Source of the DNA: Imbroritus primus
Lineage (GTDB): Bacteria; Pseudomonadota; Gammaproteobacteria; Burkholderiales; Burkholderiaceae
DNA length: 64,000 nucleotides
Assembly: GCF_964332355.1 (NCBI RefSeq)
Contig: NZ_OZ201293.1
Coordinates: 2,480,001 to 2,544,000 of the forward strand
Reading direction: 5' to 3'
The notes below the pieces were generated by a model. That model made no database searches, was not told the DNA's origin, and saw only the letters and a list, made by a program, of their open reading frames with translations. The number at the start of each line of letters is the position of its first letter. The first letter of the stretch is position 1. Below are positions 1 to 8,330 of the stretch, one piece after another. The position numbers and the translations under genes are program-made.

Positions 1-60
1 GTAATGGTCATGAGGGAAGAACGGACAGCGACATGGGCATGCAGCGACAAATCACATCAA

Positions 61-218
61 AGAAAAAACCCCGGAGATCTGTGATCTACCAGGGTTCACA
101 GCTTGTCACGGAACGTGACGCAGCAGTATCGATCATGCTGTGTAAATTTGCTGGAAACTTCCGGCAATTCTACACAGCGTCGTTAGAGGAATCGAATTAC
201 CTTCAGGATTCCGCTCAC
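61..218. repeat. Direct repeat copy 1 of the icd 3'-end attachment-like element
   Basis: This block is about 90% identical to 1315-1480 (one 8-bp indel, few mismatches). It starts with an A-run and a terminator-like hairpin (CCCCGG...CCAGGGTT, read on the minus strand). It then has GTCACG/CGTGAC arms, a CGATCAT core and a GATTCCGCTCAC tail. The core resembles the last codons of icd (minus-strand ATGATCGA). It bounds the left side of the DUF2971 gene, so it is probably an old attachment site. Confidence 0.75.
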
Positions 219-285
219 CAACAGCCGACTGGCTATCTTCTCTGGCGAGCAGTAAGCATGATTGACATGCATCTTGTTCCTGAAG

Positions 286-1164
286 CTAATCAATGCGCTC
301 AATATGTAGCTCGTAGCGATCATGCACCATCTTTGCCCGCCACAGCTCTATGTGAGGAAGATGGAGCTTCGCAATGCTCGAGACCTCTTCAATTTCGGAC
401 GGGGCCGTCTTGCATCCAAAGCATAATGACTGGATCACCTCCTTTGGAATCCGAAAAAGCCCAGGACCACGGCATTCATGAATAAAACGAACGGTCTCAA
501 AATCAAACTTCGGATCTCTCGAAAACTCTGAGAGATCACCTGATGCGTTAGGGAGAGAAATGACACGATATTCTCGCTCATACTGCCAGAAATCCGCTTT
601 ATGACAGAGTGCTTTCGAAATTTCATCTGGATTGTTCCCAAACTTGAGAACTGGTCGCGTCGGTGAATAAATCACGGGCTGGGCTAAAGCGAGAGGTGGC
701 ATCAGCGCGCTGAAGCCAATACACACACCGCGATGATTGTCAGCATAATGCGACCACATCAGAGGATGGGTGTTGTCTTTTGAAGTACAAAAAACCCCTG
801 TGTTCTTGAACTCTCGGTTCATGTTCTCTGAGATCAATCGACTAAAATTTGCAATATTCAGTCGACCTACATTTGCATCAAGCGCCTTCCTACGTTTATA
901 CGAGATCCTCTGAGCCTTACCGATTCTCTTCAATGACTCGCGCACTTGCTTTTGATTTTCAAACGCAGCATATGGGACTTCGCAGTCGAATGGGTCGTTG
1001 AAGTTCGCCGGACTAGAGAAATATATTTCTCGCCTCGCAATTAGGTTCAGAAGGTGCTGTCGTCTACACCCAGCTTCACATACTTCGCCTGACTGTCGAG
1101 TAGCGCACCCGCACGCGATGGAGTGGAATTTGTAGAGACGATCAAGAGGGGCATCTTGAGTCAT
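286..1164 (-). CDS. DUF2971 family protein of unknown function
   Basis: The 292-residue product carries the DUF2971 hallmarks: an N-terminal LYKF, the SPANFNDPFD motif near residue 58, and WSHYADNHRGVCIGF near residue 137. No biochemical function is established for the family. Between LYKF and the NDPFD motif there is a Cys/His cluster (C18, C20, C29, C33, H37) that could bind a metal; this is my inference. No signal peptide or membrane segment is visible. Its base composition (around 45-48% GC by eye) is well below the neighbouring core genes. It lies alone between two direct repeats, which supports horizontal acquisition. The start is the first ATG, and no strong Shine-Dalgarno sequence is visible. 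Confidence 0.8.
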   Translation of the reverse strand: MTQDAPLDRLYKFHSIACGCATRQSGEVCEAGCRRQHLLNLIARREIYFSSPANFNDPFDCEVPYAAFENQKQVRESLKRIGKAQRISYKRRKALDANVGRLNIANFSRLISENMNREFKNTGVFCTSKDNTHPLMWSHYADNHRGVCIGFSALMPPLALAQPVIYSPTRPVLKFGNNPDEISKALCHKADFWQYEREYRVISLPNASGDLSEFSRDPKFDFETVRFIHECRGPGLFRIPKEVIQSLCFGCKTAPSEIEEVSSIAKLHLPHIELWRAKMVHDRYELHIERID

Positions 1165-1314
1165 GGCCTGATTCTGGAAGAGGATGATTTTCGCGGAGCC
1201 ATAACCTCGGCCGGGATACGTTGAGGCAATACATCCTCACCCCATAACCGCATTTCCCAACACCCCCTCTTACTAAGTGAGGGATGACACGATTCTACGT
1301 GAAACGACCTGAAA

Positions 1315-1480
1315 AGAAAAAACCCCGGAGATCTGTGATCTACCGGGGTTCACAGCTTGTCACGAAACGTGACGCAGCAGTATTACATATTCGATCATTC
1401 TATGTAAATTGGCTGGAAACCCGCGCCAATTCTACACAGCGTCGTTAGAGGAATCGAATTGCCCTCACGATTCCCCTCAC
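1315..1480. repeat. Direct repeat copy 2 of the icd 3'-end attachment-like element
   Basis: This is the second copy of the element at 61-218. It keeps a perfect CCCCGG/CCGGGG hairpin next to an A-run (a minus-strand terminator) and GTCACG/CGTGAC arms. It contains TTACATATTCGATCAT, which reads ATGATCGAATATGTAA on the minus strand. The true icd end is ATGATCGAAAACATGTAA, so this is a diverged icd tail. It separates the DUF2971 module from the integrase fragment. Confidence 0.75.
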
Positions 1481-2258
1481 TATCGGTCGACTGCTCCCGT
1501 TCCGGTGGACCGCAACTATACCAGCCGCAAAAAAAAAGACCCGCGTCACGGGGTGCGAGCGAGCCTGAATATGGAAAAGCTACCTTGAACGCTACGGATA
1601 AGCAATTAGCATTTATTCGGTGGATGCTCAGTAGCCTCGATAGCTCCGCTGCTGCTGATAATGGCGCTGCCGGGTTTGTCTCCACCAACAGCTTTTGAAT
1701 GGCGTAGTTATAGGCTTGCTGGATGATGATCCGCACGCCCTCTGCGGTATTTGGCGTGCTGCGCCTGGCTTCGATGATCGCCAGCACATGGGCCGGTTTC
1801 ACATCCTCCAGCGCCATATGCCCAATACTGGGCCACACGAACCGCTCCAACCGTGAGCGAATTTGCTTGCGGTAGCTCTCAGTCTTGTCCGCCAGCCGTT
1901 CCTCTATCCATTTGAGGGTAAATTCTTTGAACTGGCCTTCGTTTCCCCTCAGTGCTCCCCTCACCTTGCGCTCAGCCCTGTCGATACGCTTGTGCGCAGC
2001 CGGGTTCTCGCCCCGCTCCACCATCGCCCGATACTCGGTGTGGCGGTCGCGTGCGTCTGCTACGCCAATCTCGGGGTAGCGCCCAATCGTGACTTCCCGC
2101 CGCTTGCCATCCAGCGTGTATTGGTAGATCCAGGTCTTTGCTCCGCCCGGCATCACCATCACAAATAGCCCGCCCCCGTCCGTCAGCTTGTAAGCCTTTT
2201 CCTTGGGCTTGGCATTGTTCAGCCGGGTCGGTGTAAGCGTGTAATTGATGTGGCGCAT
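1395..2258 (-). pseudogene. Truncated tyrosine-recombinase integrase (DUF4102 N-terminus, no catalytic domain)
   Basis: The first 200 or so residues match P4-type integrases. They show LTPTRLNNAKP, the DGGGLFVMVMPGGAKTW stretch of the DUF4102 arm-binding domain, IGRYPEIGVADAR, and a SAM-like core-binding domain ending near LLVETNPAAPL. Family members run to about 400 residues, with a catalytic R-H-R-Y domain next. Here the frame instead runs on for about 85 unrelated residues into the downstream repeat, and no catalytic motif is present, so the protein should be inactive as a recombinase. I start it at ATG 2258 because AGGGGAG lies just upstream and this matches the family N-terminus; the frame itself is open to 2315. 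Confidence 0.75.
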
Positions 2259-2367
2259 AGGACTCCCCTCAAAACTGAGTGGAATGAGGGGAATAGCTTC
2301 AAGATTCCCCGTCAATCTCCCCTCACTTAGCGCCGGATTCCCCTCACCCGCTTAGGAACACAATAAA

Positions 2368-2404
2368 CAAAAAACCCCGGCTACACTTAGTGTACACCGG
2401 GGTT
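2368..2404 (-). terminator. Rho-independent terminator of icd
   Basis: The arms AACCCCGG (2373-2380) and CCGGGGTT (2397-2404) enclose a second stem, TACACT/AGTGTA. On the minus strand the hairpin is followed by TTTTTTG. It lies just downstream of icd. The same CCCCGG/CCGGGG frame recurs in the repeats at 61 and 1315. Confidence 0.85.
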
Positions 2405-2436
2405 CGCCGGATTTCTCCGGAACATGCTGGAACAGC

Positions 2437-3687
2437 TTACATGTTTTCGATCATCACCTGACCGAAGCCCGAGCACGACACTTGCGTCGCGCCTTCCAGC
2501 AGGCGGGCGAAGTCATACGTGACCTTCTTCGACAGGATCGACTTTTCCATCGACGCGATGATGACGTCGGCGGCTTCGGTCCAGCCCATGTGGCGGAGCA
2601 TCATTTCGGCCGAGAGGATTTCCGAACCCGGGTTGACGTAGTCCTTGCCGGCGTACTTCGGTGCCGTGCCGTGCGTGGCTTCGAACATGGCCACGGAGTC
2701 GGACAGGTTGGCGCCCGGGGCGATGCCGATACCGCCGACCTGTGCGGCCAGGGCGTCGGAGACGTAGTCGCCGTTCAGGTTCAGCGTGGCGATCACCGAG
2801 TATTCGGCCGGACGCAGCAGGATCTGCTGCAGGAACGCGTCAGCGATGGCGTCCTTGACGATGATGTCCTTGCCGGTCTTCGGGTTCTTGAATTTGCACC
2901 ACGGGCCGCCGTCGATCAGCTCGGCGCCGAACTCCTTCTGGGCCAGTTCGTAGCCCCAGTCACGGAAACCACCTTCGGTGAACTTCATGATGTTGCCCTT
3001 GTGCACCAGCGTCACCGACGGCTTGTCGTTGTCGATGGCGTACTGGATGGCCTTGCGCACGAGACGGGTGGTGCCTTCCTTCGAAACCGGCTTGACGCCG
3101 ATGCCCGAGGTGCCCGGGAAACGGATCTTCTTGACGCCCATTTCGGTCTGCAGGAAGTTGATCAGTTTCTTGGCCTGCTCCGACTCGGCTTCCCATTCGA
3201 TGCCGGCGTAGATGTCTTCCGAGTTTTCGCGGAAGATGACCATGTCGGTCTTCTCCGGCTCACGCACCGGCGAAGGCACGCCCTTGAAGTAACGCACGGG
3301 GCGCAGGCAGACGTACAGGTCGAGTTCCTGGCGCAGGGCCACGTTCAGCGAGCGGATGCCACCGCCGACCGGGGTCGTGAGCGGGCCCTTGATCGAGACG
3401 ACGTAGTCCTTCAGCACTTGCAGGGTTTCTTCCGGCAGCCACACGTCCGGACCGTAGACCTTGGTGGACTTTTCGCCGGCGTAGATTTCCATCCAGCTGA
3501 TCTTGCGCTTGCCAGCGTAGGCTTTTTGCACTGCGGCGTCGACGACCTTGATCATGACCGGCGTGATGTCGAACCCGGTACCGTCACCCTCGATGTAGGG
3601 GATGATGGGATTGTCGGGAACATTGAGCGAGAAATCCGGATTGACCGTGATCTTTTCGCCGGCCGGTACCTTGATGTGCTGATACAT
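2437..3687 (-). CDS. icd: NADP-dependent isocitrate dehydrogenase
   Basis: The enzyme oxidatively decarboxylates isocitrate to 2-oxoglutarate in the TCA cycle, making NADPH in the cytosol. The 416-residue product is full length for the bacterial homodimeric type. It shows IPYIEGDGTG near residue 30, the substrate-binding RSLNVALRQELDLYVCLRP stretch, FRENSEDIYAG near 155, and ATHGTAPKYAG near 337. It ends in the conserved IENM. The start ATG has GGAG about 6 bases upstream. A terminator follows at 2368-2404. Its 3' end appears to be the target of repeated integration, because short icd-tail copies recur at 1315 and 61, but this copy is intact. A palindrome at 3816-3827 lies in its upstream region. 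Confidence 0.97.
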   Translation of the reverse strand: MYQHIKVPAGEKITVNPDFSLNVPDNPIIPYIEGDGTGFDITPVMIKVVDAAVQKAYAGKRKISWMEIYAGEKSTKVYGPDVWLPEETLQVLKDYVVSIKGPLTTPVGGGIRSLNVALRQELDLYVCLRPVRYFKGVPSPVREPEKTDMVIFRENSEDIYAGIEWEAESEQAKKLINFLQTEMGVKKIRFPGTSGIGVKPVSKEGTTRLVRKAIQYAIDNDKPSVTLVHKGNIMKFTEGGFRDWGYELAQKEFGAELIDGGPWCKFKNPKTGKDIIVKDAIADAFLQQILLRPAEYSVIATLNLNGDYVSDALAAQVGGIGIAPGANLSDSVAMFEATHGTAPKYAGKDYVNPGSEILSAEMMLRHMGWTEAADVIIASMEKSILSKKVTYDFARLLEGATQVSCSGFGQVMIENM

Positions 3688-4029
3688 GACGTCTCCAGTG
3701 CGGAACGGGGGTTAAACGATCGCCGCGGTTCGTGACCGGGCGATTGGCATGACAGGTATGCATTGTAGCGAGGCGGCCGGGTTCCTAAAACATCCGCAGG
3801 CCGCTTTCGCCTCACTCTTATATAAGACACAAGAGTAATTTCACATTATGCAGCAAAATTTCATGATTCGCCATCTCTCTTGCATTCCGCATCGTTGGCG
3901 AATTTGCGTTTTCCAGGGGCTGGCGGCGATACTGCAGGCCTCGCATACGCCAGGCGCGTTCCGCGTCCCCGCCAGCCCCGAAAGCCTGGTGCATTCCAAC
4001 CGTTGTTATCCTGCCAGTGATCCCCTCAC
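3688..4029. other. Intergenic region between divergent icd and rluE
   Basis: This 342-base gap separates two divergent genes, so it should hold both promoters. The only distinct element I see is the palindrome at 3816-3827 in an AT-richer patch. I found no convincing gene. Confidence 0.6.
3816..3827. promoter_or_regulatory. Operator-like palindrome TCTTATATAAGA
   Basis: This perfect 12-base palindrome sits in the icd/rluE divergent region. The identical 12-mer occurs at 35279-35290 upstream of the DUF3579 gene. Two exact copies, both in promoter regions, suggest a shared regulator. The regulator itself is not identified here. Confidence 0.5.
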
Positions 4030-4617
4030 ATGCGTTTGATCGCGCTCAACAAACCGTTTGGCGTGATGTGCCAGTTTTCGGCACATCCGTCCCGTCCTAC
4101 GCTGGCCGACTATGTGCCGGTACCGGCCGTTTACCCGGCCGGCCGCCTCGATGCCGACAGCGAAGGCCTGGTCCTGCTGACGGACGATGGGGCACTGCAG
4201 GCGCGCATCAGCGAACCGCGCCACAAGCTGCCCAAGACCTACCTGGCGCAGGTCGAGCATCTACCGGGGCCGGAAGCGCTGGCGATCCTGCGGCGCGGTG
4301 TGGATCTTGGGGATTTCGTGACGCAGCCTGCACATGTACGCGCGATAGACGAACCGGCGTGGCTCTGGCCACGGACGCCGCCCATCCGCCACCGCGCCGC
4401 CATCCCCACCCAATGGCTGGAACTGGTCATCCGCGAAGGCAAGAACCGGCAGGTCCGGCGCATGACGGCGGCCGTTGGGCACCCGACCCTGCGCCTGATC
4501 CGCACACAGATCGGGCCGGTCGACCTGCTGGCGCTGCGTCTTGCGCCCGGTGCATGGTGCGAACTGGACCCGGCGCTCGTGGGTAGCACACAGCCGCGTA
4601 CACGCAAATATCGCTAA
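4030..4617 (+). CDS. rluE: Pseudouridine synthase of the RsuA/RluE family
   Basis: The enzyme isomerises a uridine in rRNA. RluE modifies U2457 of 23S rRNA in E. coli, and this product resembles it most. It has 195 residues with the conserved catalytic aspartate in GRLDADSEGLVLL (D41) and the family motif REGKNRQVRRM near residue 138. There is no N-terminal S4 domain, which fits RluE better than RsuA or RluB. The start ATG follows directly on CCCTCAC with no strong ribosome-binding site. It reads away from icd. The exact target base is an inference. Confidence 0.88.
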   Translation: MRLIALNKPFGVMCQFSAHPSRPTLADYVPVPAVYPAGRLDADSEGLVLLTDDGALQARISEPRHKLPKTYLAQVEHLPGPEALAILRRGVDLGDFVTQPAHVRAIDEPAWLWPRTPPIRHRAAIPTQWLELVIREGKNRQVRRMTAAVGHPTLRLIRTQIGPVDLLALRLAPGAWCELDPALVGSTQPRTRKYR

Positions 4618-4719
4618 CCACCCGTATTCTGGAAGAAATCTGTCAACGGGCTGGCGCGCTATCCGTTCTTGGTGGCAGATGCTCCATGTGTGAGCGTCTC
4701 TTACCTCAAAGGATCTGAC

Positions 4720-4983
4720 ATGAACAAGTTGCTGACTGTGTTGATTGCTGGCCTTTTCTCGGCAGGCGCCTATGCGCAGGCAACGCCGGCCACCCCGGCG
4801 ACGCCCGCCACCCCCGCACCGGCCATGAAGGCCGCTCCGGCGGCTCCCGCTGCAGCAGCCACCCCGGCCACGCCCGCCGCCAAGCCCATGACGTCGGAAA
4901 CACACGCCACGAAGAAGGCTGCTGCACCCCATAAGAAGCACGCAAAGAAGGCACACAAGAAGGTGCAAAAAGCGGCGTCGTAA
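4720..4983 (+). CDS. Small secreted Ala/Pro/Thr-rich protein with a Lys/His-rich tail
   Basis: The 87-residue product begins with a clear Sec signal peptide (MNKLLTVLIAGLFSAGAYAQ, cleavage after AYA). A low-complexity segment of ATP tripeptides and Ala/Pro follows, then a very basic tail made of KKAAAPHKKHAKKAHKK-like residues. I do not recognise a defined family. The composition recalls periplasmic small basic proteins, including acid-shock-type proteins, but that is only a resemblance. The start at 4720 is favoured by AAAGGA 9 bases upstream and by the signal peptide; the frame is open a little further upstream. It stands alone between rluE and the DUF192 gene. Confidence 0.72.
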   Translation: MNKLLTVLIAGLFSAGAYAQATPATPATPATPAPAMKAAPAAPAAAATPATPAAKPMTSETHATKKAAAPHKKHAKKAHKKVQKAAS

Positions 4984-5149
4984 CAGGCTGCCTTTACTGG
5001 CTACCTGACTTCATCGCAGGGCTGGCGCAGTCATGCGCCGCCCAAGGACATCCCGCGCCGGCCTGCCGTCGGCCGGGCATGTCCGGGCATGCGGCATAAT
5101 GCGGTGCATGGTCGTCCGTCCGGGCTGTTCACCCTTTAGCGAGTCCCGC

Positions 5150-5638
5150 ATGCCACACGTTTTCTCTTTCCGCCAGATACTTCGCGCTACCGGCCTCTCG
5201 GTAACCTTTGCGGCGCTGGCCGCCTGCGCAGCGAATGCTATCCTGCCGGCACCGGCGCATGCCGCCCCACCCACGCGGGTCGTGCAGCTCAACGCCGGCA
5301 TGCACCTCATCCACGCTGAACTGGCCGATACGCCGGACACGCGCCAACAAGGCCTGATGCATCGCGAATCGCTACGTCCGAACAGCGGCATGCTGTTCGT
5401 CTTCGAGGAAAAAGCCGGCCACTGTTTCTGGATGAAGAACACGCCGCTGCCGCTGACAATTGCCTTCCTCGCCGATAACGGTACCATCGTCAACCTGGCC
5501 GACATGCAACCGCGCTCGGAACAGAACCACTGCCCGCGCGCAGCCGTCCGCTATGCGCTAGAGATGCCGCAGGGCTGGTTCCGCGAGCGCGGTATTACTG
5601 CGGGCGCGACCATCGGCGGCCTGCCTCAGCCGCGTTGA
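5150..5638 (+). CDS. DUF192 family exported protein
   Basis: The 162-residue product has an N-terminal export signal with a hydrophobic core and an Ala-rich end (about residues 1-37). An AACAANA motif suggests a possible lipoprotein-like Cys. The DUF192 domain follows, with the signature MHRESLRPNSGMLFVFEEKAGHCFWMKNTPLPLTIAFL and a C-terminal ALEMPQGWF. DUF192 proteins are small beta-rich periplasmic proteins whose function is not established. Start 5150 was chosen because it begins the signal peptide; an upstream in-frame extension is Arg-rich and unlikely. A CATAAT -10-like hexamer lies about 55 bases upstream. Confidence 0.85.
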   Translation: MPHVFSFRQILRATGLSVTFAALAACAANAILPAPAHAAPPTRVVQLNAGMHLIHAELADTPDTRQQGLMHRESLRPNSGMLFVFEEKAGHCFWMKNTPLPLTIAFLADNGTIVNLADMQPRSEQNHCPRAAVRYALEMPQGWFRERGITAGATIGGLPQPR

Positions 5639-5671
5639 GCGGCCTGCAGCCTCCCTGCACCGAACGCTGAA

Positions 5672-7360
5672 TCAGGCAGCAGCCACAGTGCCGGCGGATG
5701 CGGGCAATAGCGGAACTGACGCCGCGGCCTCGGTCACCTGACCCGGCACTTGCGGGCCGCGATGCGCGGCATGTTTCCCCGCTCCCGAGGCACGTGCGCC
5801 AGTTAACGTGCTCCTGACACGGAACACCGACACCACCTCTGTCAGACGCTGCGCCTGTTCTTCAAGCGATTCCGCGGCCGCCGCGGCCTCTTCGACCAGC
5901 GCCGCGTTCTGCTGCGTCACCTCGTCCATCTGCGACACGGCCTGATTAACCTGCTCGATGCCCGAACTCTGTTCTTCGGACGCCGCGCTGATCTCGCCCA
6001 TGATGTCGGCCACGCGCTTCACCGCCTCGACGATCTCGCCCATCGTACGGCCCGCCTGATCGACCAGCTCGCTACCATTCTCGACGCGGTCCACGGAATC
6101 GGTAATCAAGGCCTTGATTTCCTTGGCTGCTTCCGCGCTGCGCTGCGCCAGGCTGCGCACCTCGCCCGCCACCACCGCGAAGCCTCGGCCTTGCTCGCCA
6201 GCGCGTGCCGCCTCCACGGCAGCATTCAGCGCCAGGATGTTGGTCTGGAAGGCAATACCTTCGATTACGCCGATGATGTCCACGATCTTGCGACTACTGT
6301 CATTGATCTCAGCCATGGTACCCACGACTTGCTGCACCACGTCACCGCCCTTGCTGGCAATGCCCGACGCACTGGCAGCCAGCGTGCTGGCCTGGCGTGC
6401 ATTGTCGGCGTTCTGACGCACGATGCTTGTCAGCTCTTCCATGCTCGATGCCGTTTCCTCGAGCGACGACGCCTGTTCTTCGGTGCGCTGTGACAGGTCG
6501 GTATTGCCCGCGACGATCTGTTGTGTCGCCACACCGATCGATGCCGTTCCATCGCGCACCTGTTCGACAATCCCCGCAAGACTCTGCTGGGTACGTGACA
6601 GCGCACCGAGCAGGCGACCCATCTCCGTGCGCGGCCCGGCTTCGACGACGATGTTGGTCGTCAGGTCACCCGCCGCGATCCGGTCGAAATGACCAATCGC
6701 AGCATCGAGCGGACGGCCAATGGCCCGCAGCAGAAAAATGGAGCTGATGACACTGACCACCAGGCCAAACGCCAGCAGTCCAAGGTTGAGCAGGCGCAGC
6801 TGCTCATAGCGCGACTGCGACGCCTGGAATGCCGCCACCGCCAGGTCCATCTGGTGCTTATTGAGCTTCTCCAATGCCGCATTCACCGGGCGATACAGGA
6901 CCGGCATGGTCTCGACCGCCAGACGCAGCGACTGTTCGCGATCGCCGGCCGCCAGTGCCGTCATCAGAGCGTTGGCGCCCTGCTCCAGAAACACCGCACG
7001 CAGGCGCGTGACATCTTCAGCCAGCGCCTTCTCCGTCGCCGCCTGGGGCAGCTTCATGTAGTTCTGCCAGTTCTTGTCCGCGTCCTTGAAGAACATGCGG
7101 GCGCGGTCGAGCACACTGTTCATGTCACCCGACTCGCCGACCGTCATCACGCCCCGGTCGAGCGTGAGACGGCCGCGCTGCAGGTTGATATCGGCCCCTG
7201 CCAGTTCGGTCATTGAGGCCAGCTGATTGGACTGCATTTCCTGCAGGGCATCGTTGCCGGCGTTCATACCGATGAGGCCAGCGCCAGCTACGATGATCAA
7301 CAAAACGCTGCTGAGCAGCATGAGAGCGATGAGTCGCGCCCTGATCGTGAGGTTACTCAA
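5672..7360 (-). CDS. Methyl-accepting chemotaxis protein with TTG start
   Basis: This is an inner-membrane chemoreceptor that signals to CheA/CheW. Its 562 residues comprise TM1 (about 9-32), a Tar-type four-helix periplasmic sensor, TM2 (about 190-212), a HAMP linker, and a cytoplasmic signalling helix. The helix tip reads IIGVIEGIAFQTNILALNAAVEAARAGEQGRGFAVVA, and Glu-rich methylation regions lie either side. The start codon is TTG at 7358-7360, with AGGAG about 8 bases upstream; the next Met would cut into TM1. The C-terminus is an Ala/Pro/Gly tail ending in TVAAA, with no CheR-binding pentapeptide such as NWETF. No chemotaxis genes are nearby, so the ligand cannot be guessed. Confidence 0.93.
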   Translation of the reverse strand: MSNLTIRARLIALMLLSSVLLIIVAGAGLIGMNAGNDALQEMQSNQLASMTELAGADINLQRGRLTLDRGVMTVGESGDMNSVLDRARMFFKDADKNWQNYMKLPQAATEKALAEDVTRLRAVFLEQGANALMTALAAGDREQSLRLAVETMPVLYRPVNAALEKLNKHQMDLAVAAFQASQSRYEQLRLLNLGLLAFGLVVSVISSIFLLRAIGRPLDAAIGHFDRIAAGDLTTNIVVEAGPRTEMGRLLGALSRTQQSLAGIVEQVRDGTASIGVATQQIVAGNTDLSQRTEEQASSLEETASSMEELTSIVRQNADNARQASTLAASASGIASKGGDVVQQVVGTMAEINDSSRKIVDIIGVIEGIAFQTNILALNAAVEAARAGEQGRGFAVVAGEVRSLAQRSAEAAKEIKALITDSVDRVENGSELVDQAGRTMGEIVEAVKRVADIMGEISAASEEQSSGIEQVNQAVSQMDEVTQQNAALVEEAAAAAESLEEQAQRLTEVVSVFRVRSTLTGARASGAGKHAAHRGPQVPGQVTEAAASVPLLPASAGTVAAA

Positions 7361-7748
7361 GTGATATCTCCTGCTGCCGACAGCGCGGTGCGGCTTGTTA
7401 AAGTAGTAGTAAGCAGTGCTGCCACTCTTAACGGACGCCGATCGGGAAACTTGAGGCAGGAGAGGTAGAAATATGTCGGGCAGATGACGGCATGCGGCAT
7501 CAATTCAACCGACTCGCCGTGCACGGCGCATGCGCGGATGCCGCGGACAATGCGGCCAAGACCAGGGAAGAAACTGGGCATCCGCCATGGTGCGGATGAT
7601 GACGATTGGAAAAGGGGAAATGCAGGCGCCAGGGACATGGCAACCATCGGCAGCCAGACTCGGACCTGGACAACGCCAAGGTCCGAGGCACCATGCAAGG
7701 TGAGGCAAGTAGCCCAAGAAGCTCGCCTCCCCTCACACTACAGCGAAC
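7361..7748. other. Intergenic region upstream of the chemoreceptor gene
   Basis: This 388-base stretch lies between two minus-strand genes, so it holds the chemoreceptor promoter and the end of the sodB unit. I see no convincing gene, no clear terminator and no recognisable sigma-28 promoter. Short open frames here lack ribosome-binding sites and family features. Confidence 0.5.
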
Positions 7749-8330
7749 TCAGCCGGCGAAATTCTTGCCCACGAATTCCCAGTTGACCAGCTTCCAGAAG
7801 CCTTCGACGTACTTCGGACGGGCGTTGCGGTAGTCGATGTAGTAGGCGTGTTCCCACACGTCGCAGGTCAGCAGCGGCTTGGCGTCGGTAGTCAGCGGCG
7901 TGGCGGCGTTGGAGGTGGAGACGAGGTCGAGCGAGCCGTCGGCCTTCTTCACGAGCCAGGCCCAGCCGGAACCGAAGGTGCCGACGGCGACCTTGGTGAA
8001 TTCTTCCTGGAACTTGGCGAACGAACCCCACTTGGCGTTGATGGCGTCGGCCAGCGCGCCGGTCGGCTCACCGCCGCCCTTGGGCGACAGGCCATTCCAG
8101 TAGAAGGTGTGGTTCCACACTTGCGCGGCATTGTTGAACACGCCGCCCGACGATTTCTTGACGATGTCTTCGAGCGACAGGTTCTCGAACTCGGTGCCCT
8201 TGATCAGGTTGTTCAGGTTGGTGACATAGGTCTGGTGATGCTTGCCATAGTGGAACTCGAGGGTTTCCTTCGAGATCGTGGGGGCGAGTGCATCGAGCGC
8301 GTACGGCAGTGCCGGGAGAGTATGTTCCAT
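7749..8330 (-). CDS. sodB: Superoxide dismutase, iron type
   Basis: The enzyme converts superoxide to hydrogen peroxide and oxygen in the cytosol. The 193-residue product has all four metal ligands: H27, H74, D157 and H161. Gln70 in NNAAQVWNH is the residue typical of Fe-SOD; Mn enzymes carry the Gln elsewhere. Other landmarks are FHYGKHHQTYVTNLN, WLVKKADG and DVWEHAYYIDY. I start it at ATG 8330, with GGGAA 7-11 bases upstream; the frame is open upstream but the extension is Arg/Pro-rich and not conserved. It lies downstream of xseA in the same direction, 84 bases away. Confidence 0.95.
   Translation of the reverse strand: MEHTLPALPYALDALAPTISKETLEFHYGKHHQTYVTNLNNLIKGTEFENLSLEDIVKKSSGGVFNNAAQVWNHTFYWNGLSPKGGGEPTGALADAINAKWGSFAKFQEEFTKVAVGTFGSGWAWLVKKADGSLDLVSTSNAATPLTTDAKPLLTCDVWEHAYYIDYRNARPKYVEGFWKLVNWEFVGKNFAG

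Noticed and set aside
61..1480. CRISPR-like repeat
   Set aside because: Only two long copies 1.25 kb apart with a gene in between, no short regular spacers and no cas genes.
2482..3735. Long plus-strand open frame opposite icd
   Set aside because: It is the reverse complement of a clear icd gene; its protein is Arg/Val/Asp-rich with no family features, a common artefact in high-GC DNA.
4769..4870. Tandem DNA repeat encoding the ATP tripeptides
   Set aside because: The codons vary from unit to unit, so it is a low-complexity protein segment rather than a clean DNA repeat.
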